Source of the DNA: Coriobacteriales bacterium
Lineage (GTDB): Bacteria > Actinomycetota > Coriobacteriia > Coriobacteriales > JAEZZM01
Length of the DNA stretch: 20,113 nt
NCBI GenBank assembly: GCA_029983705.1
Contig: JASBYZ010000020.1
Span: 1-20,113 of the forward strand
Reading direction: 5' to 3'
Positions 7,458 to 16,590 of the stretch are shown in pieces. Positions within the stretch are counted from its first letter, which is position 1. Each line of letters opens with the position of its first letter. The position numbers were made by a program, and so were the translations under genes. Under the pieces are notes generated by a model, which was not told the DNA's origin, searched no databases, and saw nothing but the letters and a program-made list of their open reading frames with translations.

Positions 7458-8858
7458 TTATTCACCAAGTACAAGTGATTTTCCCCACTCAAGCAGTGCA
7501 TCTTTTTGCTTTTCATCTAAAGACTCTGCATAAATTCTTACTAAAGGTTCAGTACCACTTGGACGCATTAAAAGCCATGCATCGTCTGCAAACTCAAAGT
7601 ACAGTCCGTCTACCTTAGTTAAGCTTTCAACCTTGCATCCAACTATTTCATCCACACTGAGTTGAGGAATGTCAGCTTTAAACTTATCTATCGCCTCTTG
7701 AGAAACAGCTAAATCTACTCGCTGGTAATAAAATTTTCCGTAATTTTGTTCAAGCTCATCAACAAGCTCTTTTATAGATTTTCCTTCAGTGGCAACTATC
7801 TCACATAAGAGTAAATCCATAAGCAGGCCGTCGCGCTCAAAGACATGATCTGGGATGCCTATACCGCCAGATTCTTCTCCACCGCAGATTACATCTCCTT
7901 TAAGCATCTCCTCATAGATCCACTTAAAGCCTACTGGTTTTATAGTGCACTCTGTATCGTGATCTTTTGCAGCACGCTTTAATATTGAAGAGCCTGAAAG
8001 CGTTGTGACAACCCTACCGCGTCTACCCTTTTTATATAAGTGCAAAAAGATAAGCGTAAGTATTTTATGAGGGCTTACAAAGTTTCCTTCCTCATCTAAG
8101 GCACCAATACGGTCTGCATCTCCATCATTTATGAGGCCAAGCTTGAGATCTTCTTTTATGAGTTCCTTTTTTGCCTCTTCAATCCAAGGAAAAATTGGCT
8201 CCGGATGTAAATTATTAAAGCTCTCGTTTTTCTCTTGATGAATTGTTCTTACACTTACCCCTGCACGCGTAAGCAGTTCAGGCAAATAATGTCTTGAAGC
8301 GCCATACATAGCATCATGTAAGACCTTAATATGTGCTGACTTAATAGCGTCAAGGTCTACATATGATAAAAGCTTATCAAGGTACTCTGTCATTACATCA
8401 ACAAGCTCAATTTGCCCGTCTGGCTCAGAAATCTCATCAACAATAAGCTTTTCAAGCTCATCTGTGAAAGCCTTTGGAGAGGCACCTCCGTCATGCATTC
8501 TAATTTTAATACCCAGATACTCTGCAGGGTTATGACTTGCAGTAAGCATAAGCCCGCCTACCATGTTCTCAGTATTTTTTACCGTCCAACAAAGCGCAGG
8601 TGTTGGAATATAGCTATCAGAGAGCTTTGCTACAATCCCCTTTGATGCGAGCTGTTTTGCAGCAAGCTCTGCAAATGTTTGGGCATTTTTTCTTGTATCA
8701 TAGCCCACCAGCACTTCAGGATCTTTAATGTCTAGTCGCTTTGACTCCTGTAAAAAGAGCGTGGCTGCAGCATCTGCAACTTGCCTTACCTTATCAGCAG
8801 TAAAATCATCTGGCATCTTTGCACGCCAGCCATCAGTTCCAAAATGAATATCAGACAT
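7458..8858 (-). CDS. Phosphoglucomutase/phosphomannomutase (alpha-D-phosphohexomutase family)
   Basis: This enzyme interconverts hexose 6-phosphates and 1-phosphates through a phosphoserine. The 466 residues carry all four family signatures: FGTDGWR at the N-terminus, TASHNP with catalytic Ser108, the magnesium loop DGDADR (245-250), the sugar-binding GGEESGG (326-332), and the C-terminal phosphate site RPSGTEPLVRIY. The family does not reveal whether glucose or mannose is preferred. The divergent neighbour manC argues for mannose 1-phosphate, and galU further along argues for glucose 1-phosphate, so one enzyme may serve both. AGAGG lies 9 bases before the ATG. It is coupled to the GT4 gene behind it. 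Confidence 0.92.
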   Translation of the reverse strand: MSDIHFGTDGWRAKMPDDFTADKVRQVADAAATLFLQESKRLDIKDPEVLVGYDTRKNAQTFAELAAKQLASKGIVAKLSDSYIPTPALCWTVKNTENMVGGLMLTASHNPAEYLGIKIRMHDGGASPKAFTDELEKLIVDEISEPDGQIELVDVMTEYLDKLLSYVDLDAIKSAHIKVLHDAMYGASRHYLPELLTRAGVSVRTIHQEKNESFNNLHPEPIFPWIEEAKKELIKEDLKLGLINDGDADRIGALDEEGNFVSPHKILTLIFLHLYKKGRRGRVVTTLSGSSILKRAAKDHDTECTIKPVGFKWIYEEMLKGDVICGGEESGGIGIPDHVFERDGLLMDLLLCEIVATEGKSIKELVDELEQNYGKFYYQRVDLAVSQEAIDKFKADIPQLSVDEIVGCKVESLTKVDGLYFEFADDAWLLMRPSGTEPLVRIYAESLDEKQKDALLEWGKSLVLGE

Positions 8859-8956
8859 ATAGTTACGCCTCTTTCATAAAAAGCATCTTAGACACTCACT
8901 TACGTAATAGCTTACAATCATTTCATCAAGTATAGATGAGATGAAAAGTTTACGAG
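8859..8956. promoter_or_regulatory. Divergent promoter region between the mutase gene and manC
   Basis: The 98 bases between the two divergent starts must hold both promoters. On the plus strand TACAAT (centred near 8916) and TATAGA are the best -10-like hexamers. Neither has a good -35 at standard spacing. manC has only a poor ribosome binding site (ACGAG). The mutase has AGAGG. Confidence 0.4.
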
Positions 8957-10375
8957 ATGACACAGAGCAATACACACATAAGTAATCCTATAAAAGTAGC
9001 CATTATGTCTGGAGGCTCTGGAGAGCGCCTCTGGCCTATCTCTCGTGGTCATAGACCCAAACAGCTTCTTACCCTGTTTAAAAACTCAGATTCTATACTT
9101 ATTCAAACACTAAAACTTGCACAAAGCATTAGCCCAAGAGTTTGCGTACAGGTCTCAAAACTTAACGCCAAAGACATAGAGTCTCACCTCTTACGACACG
9201 CAGCCCACATGCCTGAGCTGATAGTTGAAGAAAAAAGCTTTGACAGTGCTTATGCCTTTTTATACCAAGCAGCTCTGACATGTAAAGAGTCATCAGACAC
9301 AATCCTCGTGATTATGCCTTCAGACCATATCATCTCTGATGAAAAAAGTTATGCAAAGGCGCTCAATCAAGGTATAAAAGCCATCTCAGACTACCCCGAA
9401 AAAATTTGTTTAGTGGGCTGTGAAGCTCAAGATCCATCTAGCCGTTTTGGCTACATTTTGCCGGGCGATAAGCTCTCTCAGTCATCTTATAAGGTAGCTG
9501 CCTTTATTGAAAAACCTGAGCACACAAAAGCTCAAAGCCTTATAGACCAAGGTGCACTCTGGAATAGCGGCATTATTATTGCTCAAGCAAAAACCCTTTT
9601 AGCTTCTGCTAAAAAGGCGCTGCCCCACTTAGAACTCGTTCACCAAGAATTACTATCTGCAGCACTCGAGCTTCGCAGTCCAAAGCTTTCAAGTACTGAA
9701 AAATCTAGTAAGCTCTCTTTTGACTACATCTTACTTGAGCAGGCACAAAACTTATGCCTCATTAAAAGTGAGCATAAGCTTCAAGATATTGGCAGCATAC
9801 AAAGTCTTGAGGATGCACTTGCCCGTAAGCCTATTGCGCAAGCCCACGCATCAAATAACACGGTGCACTCCTTTACTCAGCACCCAAAAAGTTACGCCGT
9901 ACTTGGAGCTGATGACCTCGAGCTCATCGACTTTGATGATGCCCTCCTTATTGCACATAAAGACAGTTTAGATGAGATGCGCCTCCTTACTCAGGCGCTT
10001 AAAGAAAGCTATGGCTCACATGCCCTTGAAAACTGCCTCGTGCAGGAGCGTCCGTGGGGTTCATGGAAAATCCTTTTTGAACAGCCTGGACTCAAAATTA
10101 AACTTATCCATGTTGACGCTGGAAAAAGGCTTTCACTTCAGTCGCACAAGCATCGCCATGAAACCTGGCTCATTATCTCCGGACGTGCAGGAGTTATAGT
10201 TGACGATGAACACAAGGAACTCTCAGCACGCGAGTCAATTAGTATTAAACCAGGTCAAAAGCATCGTTTGGCAGCCTTAGGATCTGTTGACCTCAAACTT
10301 ATTGAAATTGCCCAAGGCGACTATATTGATGAAGATGACATCGAGCGCTTTGATGACGATTGGCACAGAGACTAA
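8957..10375 (+). CDS. manC: Mannose-1-phosphate guanylyltransferase / mannose-6-phosphate isomerase (bifunctional, type II)
   Basis: This makes GDP-mannose. The N-terminal nucleotidyltransferase domain converts mannose 1-phosphate plus GTP, and the C-terminal cupin isomerises fructose 6-phosphate to mannose 6-phosphate. Residues 19-36 show the pyrophosphorylase loop GGSGERLWPISRGHRPKQ. MPSDHII and IEKP follow, then ALWNSGI. The C-terminal part (about 365-472) has RPWGSW, the metal-site stretch SLQSHKHRHETW, and the closing HRL and EDDIERFDD elements. At 472 residues it is the usual length. One oddity is QDIGSIQSLED, where the family usually has D-V-G-S/T-W, with Ile in place of Trp. It is the only clear plus-strand gene. 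Its stop overlaps the stop of the next, convergent gene by 4 bases. Confidence 0.93.
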   Translation: MTQSNTHISNPIKVAIMSGGSGERLWPISRGHRPKQLLTLFKNSDSILIQTLKLAQSISPRVCVQVSKLNAKDIESHLLRHAAHMPELIVEEKSFDSAYAFLYQAALTCKESSDTILVIMPSDHIISDEKSYAKALNQGIKAISDYPEKICLVGCEAQDPSSRFGYILPGDKLSQSSYKVAAFIEKPEHTKAQSLIDQGALWNSGIIIAQAKTLLASAKKALPHLELVHQELLSAALELRSPKLSSTEKSSKLSFDYILLEQAQNLCLIKSEHKLQDIGSIQSLEDALARKPIAQAHASNNTVHSFTQHPKSYAVLGADDLELIDFDDALLIAHKDSLDEMRLLTQALKESYGSHALENCLVQERPWGSWKILFEQPGLKIKLIHVDAGKRLSLQSHKHRHETWLIISGRAGVIVDDEHKELSARESISIKPGQKHRLAALGSVDLKLIEIAQGDYIDEDDIERFDDDWHRD

Positions 10376-11517
10376 AGGTCCTCGTAGAATTCCTGAACCT
10401 TTTTGATAAAGTCCTTATCGTTAAAATTATCTAATACAAAGTCATAGCCCCGCTGTGCATACTTTTTCATTTGATCCATATTTTTATAGGCATATTCAAG
10501 GGCCTCAAAAAGAGCATCTGAGCTGTTAGTTTCAAAAAGAACTCCGCGCTCTTTGTGCTTGGCGGTACTCTTTAGTGCACCTACATTACTTGCGATAACA
10601 GGGACCTTAAAAGCGTGGGCCTGCAGCACTGCTATATTTAATCCCTCTGCCTTTGAGGGCATACAAAAGAGATCAATCCCCGCCATAAACCTTAGGCTAT
10701 CAACATAGGATAGAAAGTGTATGTGACCTGAAAGCTCTTCACCAAAACTATCTGCCTGGCTTATTAGGCTTTCTTTTTGAGAGCCTTCTCCTGCAATAAA
10801 AAGCTCAAATTTTTTATCTTGGTGCTTGGTGACAAATCTTCTAAATGCCTCAAGCAGGATGTCTACATTTTTAACCTCTTCAAGCCTTCCCAAAAATCCA
10901 ATACAAAAAGCGTCTTCAAAGGGCTTCAAAGACTCAAGTGGCTCAATAAGGTCTTGGCGAGCTTCATAGCTCTCAAGCGGCAAAACTGGGTGTAGCACCT
11001 TAACTTTTTTGCTCTCAACAAAACTGAGGGATGAGAGCTGGTCAGCGAGCGTTTGTGATACAGCCATATATCTATCTACATTGGGGGCTAAAAATTTTCG
11101 AGAAAGTCTTCTCGCAAAGACATTCAGTTTTTGAGACAATCCTTGAGCACTCTTTGCATCCTCAAGCTCAATTTGCTGAGTAAAGACAAGACAATCATGC
11201 TCGCCTTTTGCAAGCCCCGCAATTATATTGCTGTAAAATCCTGATCCTTGATAGATAATCTCATCTCCTTGAACATGAGATGCTACATAACTTCTTATCT
11301 CACCAGCAAGTTTAAACGGAATGTTTTGAGAAAAATCTAGCGCTAAGACAGTATCTGAGTAAGACTGCGCTTCCACATAGAATGCACTATGCTTTTGGGC
11401 AACAAAGATAAGCTGATAATTTAGGGCTATGAGCTTATCGGCCAAAGATAAGATAAAGCTCTCCCCACCGCCAAGATAGTTGTGAGCAAAATTATCAATA
11501 AAAACAACTGTCTTCAT
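10372..11517 (-). CDS. Family GT4-like glycosyltransferase with altered EX7E motif
   Basis: A 381-residue GT-B fold sugar transferase, starting MKTVVFIDNFAHNYLGGGES (acceptor-domain Gly loop). The donor domain has GFLGRLEEVKN (207-217) and PSKAEGLNIAVLQAHA. In the EX7E motif the first Glu is present (291), but the second position is Gln (299), a change from the usual catalytic-site pattern. Substrates are unknown. GAGG lies six bases before the ATG, which is 3 bases beyond the stop of the preceding GT gene. It is the last gene of the long minus-strand run and meets manC tail to tail, with the two stop codons sharing CTAA at 10372-10375. Confidence 0.87.
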   Translation of the reverse strand: MKTVVFIDNFAHNYLGGGESFILSLADKLIALNYQLIFVAQKHSAFYVEAQSYSDTVLALDFSQNIPFKLAGEIRSYVASHVQGDEIIYQGSGFYSNIIAGLAKGEHDCLVFTQQIELEDAKSAQGLSQKLNVFARRLSRKFLAPNVDRYMAVSQTLADQLSSLSFVESKKVKVLHPVLPLESYEARQDLIEPLESLKPFEDAFCIGFLGRLEEVKNVDILLEAFRRFVTKHQDKKFELFIAGEGSQKESLISQADSFGEELSGHIHFLSYVDSLRFMAGIDLFCMPSKAEGLNIAVLQAHAFKVPVIASNVGALKSTAKHKERGVLFETNSSDALFEALEYAYKNMDQMKKYAQRGYDFVLDNFNDKDFIKKVQEFYEDL

Positions 11518-11520
11518 GTG

Positions 11521-12834
11521 CTACCTCATAAGCGCTTCAATGAGCTGAACATAGGACTCAATAAATGCCTGCTCACTATATTTAGATGTAATATAGCGCC
11601 CTTGCTTAAGGGTATAGCTGAAGTTTCTCAGCTCATCCTGATTTTTAATGATGTGCTCAAGCAAAAACTTAATCTCTGGTACAGAGTAGGGCTGCGCAAG
11701 ATAGTTTTGCCCTAAACGCTTAAGCTCGCGAGCAGCATCTGAGCCTTTTTGACAAAGCCCAACAATAGGACGAGAAGCTCTGAGATATTCTGCAAACTTA
11801 GCGCCCAAAACCAATTGATACTGTTTTTCAAGACCGTGAATATAGAGCAAGGCATCACTTTTTGCCTGATACGCACGCACTTCATCTGCAGACTTTGGGC
11901 CCACAAAACTAAAGAGGGACTTCAGCGCATCCGAGTGAGGTTTAAAGCTCCCCTCAATATTTCCCACCACAATAAAGTGAAGCTCAGATAGGTCAAACTT
12001 TCCCTCTTCATCTATTGCTTCAAGTGCCTTATAAATCCTGTCTAAATTTTGAGTCCCCTGCAAGTTTCCGGTATAGCAAATGTTTAAGCGTGAGCTATCT
12101 TTCTCATATGCTCTCTTATTATCTTGCGCTGCATTTGGAATAAAAAACAGCTTGTCTTTAAACTCAGGATAGCGAGAAGATACATCTTCAAGCAGACCTG
12201 GGGTTAAACTCACTAGCGCACGAGCCTCACTAAAGGCCTCTTGCTCAAGCTCCAGCTGCTTTTTGTTTGCACCTTTTGAGTTATGAAGCGTATTTGAATA
12301 CCAAGGATCTCTTAAGTCCAAAAGATAGGGTGTATTAATTGTTTTAGCTAAGCGCATTGCACACACATGTGCACTGTGAGGTGGCCCTGAAGAAATAACA
12401 AGGTCAAATGGGTCTTCTGTATGAAGAGAACACCCAAGCTTATATGCCTCATAGGCCCATGATATTTTTTCATCAGGAATATAAAAAGATTGAACTAGAC
12501 GCTTGAGCTGACTTGGCACCTTAAGGCGCTGTGAGCGCGGCAAAGACTGTTTTGGTGATACCTCTTCTTGTGTCTGTTTACTTCCTAAAGCGTGTCTGAG
12601 CTTATGAACATAATACATGGGTTCTTTGGTTTGCGCTCTATGTATGTTGATAAGACCTTCAAGCTCACTGAGACTGCGTTCATCCACCTCTCCGCCTGGA
12701 GGGTCAAGCACAGTTATAACACTCACGCAATAGCCTGCATGAGCAAGGCCTTTAGCAAGCATATGCACTCGCATACTACCCACTCCCACCAAGGGTGGAA
12801 AATTATATGTTACTAGTGCAATATGCCTGCTCAT
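11521..12834 (-). CDS. WbuB-like GT4 glycosyltransferase
   Basis: A 437-residue GT-B fold enzyme. The start NFPPLVGVGSMR (11-22), the SGPPHSAH stretch (159-166), LLDLRDPW (181-188) and the donor-domain TGNLQGTQN are hallmarks of the WbuB-type branch of GT4, which often transfers an amino sugar or deoxysugar early in capsule or O-antigen assembly. The donor-binding Glu is in GAKFAEYLRASRP. The linker of about residues 85-120 is charged and variable. The gene starts 8 bases after galU with only a weak ribosome binding site, so translation is probably coupled. The sugar it transfers is unknown. Confidence 0.85.
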   Translation of the reverse strand: MSRHIALVTYNFPPLVGVGSMRVHMLAKGLAHAGYCVSVITVLDPPGGEVDERSLSELEGLINIHRAQTKEPMYYVHKLRHALGSKQTQEEVSPKQSLPRSQRLKVPSQLKRLVQSFYIPDEKISWAYEAYKLGCSLHTEDPFDLVISSGPPHSAHVCAMRLAKTINTPYLLDLRDPWYSNTLHNSKGANKKQLELEQEAFSEARALVSLTPGLLEDVSSRYPEFKDKLFFIPNAAQDNKRAYEKDSSRLNICYTGNLQGTQNLDRIYKALEAIDEEGKFDLSELHFIVVGNIEGSFKPHSDALKSLFSFVGPKSADEVRAYQAKSDALLYIHGLEKQYQLVLGAKFAEYLRASRPIVGLCQKGSDAARELKRLGQNYLAQPYSVPEIKFLLEHIIKNQDELRNFSYTLKQGRYITSKYSEQAFIESYVQLIEALMR

Positions 12835-12842
12835 AGATAAAA

Positions 12843-13766
12843 CTATTCTTGACTTTTAAGCTGCTCAGTTAAGCTTGCAAAAAGTTGTGGATCTCTTTTA
12901 GCCATACTTACATTTGCAGCAATCAAATTTGCAACCGTACCCGTGTCATAACCCTCATGTGGATCTATAACAAGCGCATACATTTCTTCATCTTCTAGTA
13001 GCTCAATTAAGGCATCAGTAAGCTGAATTTCTCCTCCGGCGCCTTTTTGCGTGTGAGATAAAATATCCATCACACGTGGGCTTAAGAGATACCTACCAAA
13101 AATAGCAAGATTTGAGGGAGCATCCTCTTTCGTGGGCTTTTCAACCATGGTATCAAGCTTCCAAACTGAGCCCACCTCATACTCTTCGCCTTTAGTGTAA
13201 AGACTTGGACGCGCTTCAAGCTTGCCTTGTGCATTAAGTTTTTCAGCAAAGGTGCCGCCCACAATTCCAAAGCGCGAGATTTCATCGTTAGAGACTTTAA
13301 TAACTGCAATAACGCTACAGTTATTATGTACCTGACTAACCTCATAAAGCTTAGGTAAAATGCTGTGGTCTGGCACGATAACATCAGCTAAAAGCACATA
13401 AAAAGGCTCATTATTAGTTACTGAGCTTGCAGTATACACTGCGTGTCCAAGCCCTAGGGGCGCATGCTGGTAGATAAAGCTCAGCTTAATATCGCCCACA
13501 TATTGGATAAGCTCAGCTAATTGATCTTTTCCGCGCTCTTTAAGAGTACTCTCTAACTCAACATCGCGTAAAAAATATTCCTCAATTAAAGGCTTATTGG
13601 GGCTATTCACAATAACAGAAGAGCTCACGCCAGGTGCGGCGTTTGCTTCTTCTACAACATATTGAAGGACCGGCTTATTTATGACTGGCAAAAGTTCTTT
13701 TGGAATGGTTTTTGTCTCAGGTAAAAAGCGTGTGCCTAAACCCGCAGCAGGAATAATTGCTTTCAT
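12843..13766 (-). CDS. galU: UTP-glucose-1-phosphate uridylyltransferase
   Basis: This makes UDP-glucose from glucose 1-phosphate and UTP, a precursor for surface glycans and glycolipids. I start it at ATG 13766 (307 residues), since MKAIIPAAGLGTRFLP is the standard family N-terminus. An in-frame TTG at 13787, inside hemL, would add seven residues that the family lacks. The nucleotide loop is at 8-16, and KEL with the following conserved residues is at 23-25. VEKPTKEDAPSNLAIFGRYLL and GEIQLTDAL match the family later. Only one base separates the ATG from the hemL stop. The nearest purine-rich motif, GAGGAG, is 13 bases upstream within hemL, so it depends on coupling to hemL. This ties glycan precursor supply to a heme gene. 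Confidence 0.93.
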   Translation of the reverse strand: MKAIIPAAGLGTRFLPETKTIPKELLPVINKPVLQYVVEEANAAPGVSSSVIVNSPNKPLIEEYFLRDVELESTLKERGKDQLAELIQYVGDIKLSFIYQHAPLGLGHAVYTASSVTNNEPFYVLLADVIVPDHSILPKLYEVSQVHNNCSVIAVIKVSNDEISRFGIVGGTFAEKLNAQGKLEARPSLYTKGEEYEVGSVWKLDTMVEKPTKEDAPSNLAIFGRYLLSPRVMDILSHTQKGAGGEIQLTDALIELLEDEEMYALVIDPHEGYDTGTVANLIAANVSMAKRDPQLFASLTEQLKSQE

Positions 13767-13767
13767 C

Positions 13768-15069
13768 TTAGGCGTACAGCTCCTCAAAGGCCTCGCGTGC
13801 TGCTGCTACAAAGGAATCAATATGTTCTTCAGTGTGTTCATTAGATATAAAGAGGCACTCAAATTGACTTGGTGCAATTAAAAATCCTCTTTTTGTCATA
13901 TGTGCAAAGTATTTAGCAAATGCTTCAGTATCGCAGGTACTTGCATCATCCCAGTTCTCCACTTTTTTATCGGTAAAAAATAGAGTAAGAACTGAGCCCG
14001 CGCGATTAACACTTAATGGTGCCTTAAACTCATCAATTGCTCCGTTAAGACCATCTTCAAGGCGCTTAGCAACAGCTTCAATGTGTCCGTAAGGATTGAG
14101 TTTTTCTAAAGACTCAATCATGGCAAGACCTGCTGCCATTGCAACTGGGTTTCCGCTCAGAGTTCCTGCTTGATAGACTGGGCCTTCCGGTGCAAGGTAG
14201 TCCATAATTTCAGCTTTACCGCCAAAGGCACCAACCGCAAAACCTCCACCAATAATTTTGCCAAAGCAGCTTAGGTCAGGAGTGATGCCGTTTAAACCTT
14301 GAGCACCTTGAAGTGATGCTCTAAAACCTGAAATAACCTCATCAAAAATTAAGAGGGCACCGTGCTTATCGCAAAGCTCTCGAAGTCCTTCTAAGAACTC
14401 TTGCTTTCCCTTAACGCATCCCATGTTTCCTGCAATAGGCTCTAAGATTATTGCTGCAATGTCATCTGGGTTTGCCTCAAAAAGCTCACGCACTGAGTCA
14501 AGGTCATTATATTTTGCAAGTAGGGTGTCTTTTACCGCTCCTTGAGTTACACCAGGGGTACCAGGGATGTTAAAGGTTGCAACGCCTGAGCCAGCACTTA
14601 CCAATAAAGAATCTGAGTGTCCGTGGTAGTTACCCTCAAACTTGATAAACTTATCGCGTTTAGTGTATCCGCGAGCAAGACGAATCGCAGACATAGTAGC
14701 CTCGGTACCGCTTGATACAAACCTGACCTTTTCTATAGAGTCAACCAGGTCAACTATCTTTTTTGCAAGCTTGGTCTCACTCAGACAAGGCGCACCAAAG
14801 CTACTTGATTTAGCAAGTGCCTCTTTAGCTGCATCAAGCACGGGTGGATAGGCGTGACCTAAAATCATAGGTCCCCACGAACAAACAAAGTCAAGATACT
14901 TATTACCGTCAATATCGTACACATAGGCACCCTTGGCTATATCATAAAAAATAGGATCTAAGCCAACCGAGGCAAAGGCACGAACTGGAGAGTTAACTCC
15001 GCCCGCAATAACCTCTTGTGCCTCAGCAAAAGCCTTACTTGATGCCTCATGTTGAGTAATATCTTGCAT
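13768..15069 (-). CDS. hemL: Glutamate-1-semialdehyde 2,1-aminomutase
   Basis: This converts glutamate 1-semialdehyde into 5-aminolevulinate, the last step of the C5 route, using PLP/PMP. The 433 residues match the usual length. Visible sites: GGVNSPVRAF at 23-32, SSGTEATMSAIRLAR at 119-133, NYHGHSDSLL at 147-156, FDEVISGFR (242-250) for the cofactor ring, and the PLP lysine 271 in CFGKIIGGGFAVGAFGG. AAGGAG precedes the ATG at good spacing. It lies between the MATE gene and galU, separated from hemB by three genes, in the same direction. The glutamyl-tRNA reductase that must feed it (hemA) is not in the window. Confidence 0.96.
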   Translation of the reverse strand: MQDITQHEASSKAFAEAQEVIAGGVNSPVRAFASVGLDPIFYDIAKGAYVYDIDGNKYLDFVCSWGPMILGHAYPPVLDAAKEALAKSSSFGAPCLSETKLAKKIVDLVDSIEKVRFVSSGTEATMSAIRLARGYTKRDKFIKFEGNYHGHSDSLLVSAGSGVATFNIPGTPGVTQGAVKDTLLAKYNDLDSVRELFEANPDDIAAIILEPIAGNMGCVKGKQEFLEGLRELCDKHGALLIFDEVISGFRASLQGAQGLNGITPDLSCFGKIIGGGFAVGAFGGKAEIMDYLAPEGPVYQAGTLSGNPVAMAAGLAMIESLEKLNPYGHIEAVAKRLEDGLNGAIDEFKAPLSVNRAGSVLTLFFTDKKVENWDDASTCDTEAFAKYFAHMTKRGFLIAPSQFECLFISNEHTEEHIDSFVAAAREAFEELYA

Positions 15070-15086
15070 AGCTCTACGCTCCTTGT

Positions 15087-16568
15087 TTAGTTTTTATAAT
15101 TTTCAGCAGTTTCTTGCAGTTTTTCTAATTCTTGCGCTTGCTTAAGCGGATGGTACTCTTCTGACCAACGCCTGAGCTTTTTTACCTCAGGGAATATAAA
15201 GGCCGCTACCACCAGAGCTGAGGTAATATCTGAAAGGGAAGCCGCAAAAAATATCGACTGCATTTCAGTTAAACCTATTAAGCTTGGGGCAATCATAGGC
15301 GTAATAATTAAGAGCGGAATCAAGAAAATGATCTGTCTTGTAAGGGTTAAGATGGTAGCCTTAAGCGCCTGGCCTGTAGCCTGGAAGTAGTTAGAACCAA
15401 TAATCTGAAATGAAATAACTGGTAAAAATATCAGATACAAAATAAGGGCAAACGAGGTGTACTCAACGTGAGCGCCGTCTAGGCCAAAGAGTCTTACATA
15501 AAACTCAGGTACAAAGAGTATGGTTAACCAGAATAAGGTCATAATTATTGCCGATATACCAATAGCCTGCTTAACCGTAGAAATTATGCGCTCAAAATTT
15601 TTAGCACCGTAGTTAAATCCCAAAATAGGCTGAGCTCCTTGAGCAAAACCTAAAGCCGGTACAATTGATAAGAATCCAACACGACTGAGCACACTCATTG
15701 CTGCAAGACCACCTGCAACACCCATGACTGGGTCTGTCTGGCCATACATAGTAATGAGGTTATTTTCTACTACGTTAATTACTGCCATAGCAAGCTGTAA
15801 GGCCGCCTGTGGCACACCTAAAGAGATAATTCTGAGCACGCGGTGAGCGTTAAGTTTAAAGTTTTCAAGCTTAAAACTGAGCGGTGAATACTTAGATATA
15901 AAAAAGATGGCAACAGCAATTGTAGATACAAGCCATGCAATAACAGTAGCCCACGCAGCACCCTTCATGCCCCAGTCAAATACCAAAACAAAGAGGTAGC
16001 CCAAGACTACGTTTACTGCAATACCTACAAGCATGGTTGCAAGTGCAATCTTTGGATAGCCAGAGGTTCTAATAAAGTTATTTAAACCATATGAGACAAC
16101 CTGGAAAATACCACCAAGCAAGATGATAAACATAAAGTCACGTGCATAGGGCAACACTGCCTCATCAGCACCGCTTAAAATAAGGAGTTCATCTAAAAAG
16201 ATAAGTGCTGGTATAAGGCTTACTATGTAGCCCACAATAAGAAGGACAAGCGTGTTTGCCAAGATTTTCTCGGCCTCATCTTTTTTACTCTCACCAAGTC
16301 TAATAGCAGCAAGGGAGTTTCCTCCAAAACCCATAAGGAAGGAGACCGCAATCATTGCAGTCATTGCCGGAAAGGAAACCGTGGTAGCAGCAAGTCCTAA
16401 CTCACCAACTCCGTGACCTACAAAGATTGCATCCACAATGTTATAGAGAGCCTGAACAACTAAACCTATTAAAGCTGGGATTGAAAATTCAATCAGCAAC
16501 TTAAAAACAGGCTCTGATCCCAGTCGTGTAAAATGACTGTTTGGATCATTAGCTGCTACTTTTTCCAT
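15087..16568 (-). CDS. MATE-family multidrug/toxin exporter, inside the heme operon
   Basis: A 493-residue membrane protein of the multidrug and toxic compound extrusion family, normally 12 helices and driven by sodium or proton gradients. The N-terminal half shows PALIGLVVQALYNIVDAIFVGH and the second half repeats the pattern with GVPQAALQLAMAVINVVENN and QPILGFNYGA, as expected from the family's internal duplication. It looks closest to the MepA-like branch. A strong GGGAGGAG lies 9 bases before the ATG. It sits between the siroheme decarboxylase and hemL with gaps of 22 and 17 bases. Position suggests export of a tetrapyrrole intermediate or toxic porphyrin, but MATE substrates cannot be read from sequence. 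Confidence 0.9.
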   Translation of the reverse strand: MEKVAANDPNSHFTRLGSEPVFKLLIEFSIPALIGLVVQALYNIVDAIFVGHGVGELGLAATTVSFPAMTAMIAVSFLMGFGGNSLAAIRLGESKKDEAEKILANTLVLLIVGYIVSLIPALIFLDELLILSGADEAVLPYARDFMFIILLGGIFQVVSYGLNNFIRTSGYPKIALATMLVGIAVNVVLGYLFVLVFDWGMKGAAWATVIAWLVSTIAVAIFFISKYSPLSFKLENFKLNAHRVLRIISLGVPQAALQLAMAVINVVENNLITMYGQTDPVMGVAGGLAAMSVLSRVGFLSIVPALGFAQGAQPILGFNYGAKNFERIISTVKQAIGISAIIMTLFWLTILFVPEFYVRLFGLDGAHVEYTSFALILYLIFLPVISFQIIGSNYFQATGQALKATILTLTRQIIFLIPLLIITPMIAPSLIGLTEMQSIFFAASLSDITSALVVAAFIFPEVKKLRRWSEEYHPLKQAQELEKLQETAENYKN

Positions 16569-16590
16569 CAGTGCTCACTCCTCCCTTAGC

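Noticed and set aside
9720..10199. Two additional plus-strand frames inside manC
   Set aside because: They lie in other frames of a gene whose domains are complete, and show no known motif.
13766..13787. TTG at 13787 as start of galU
   Set aside because: The added residues lie inside hemL and precede the standard MKAIIPAAG N-terminus.
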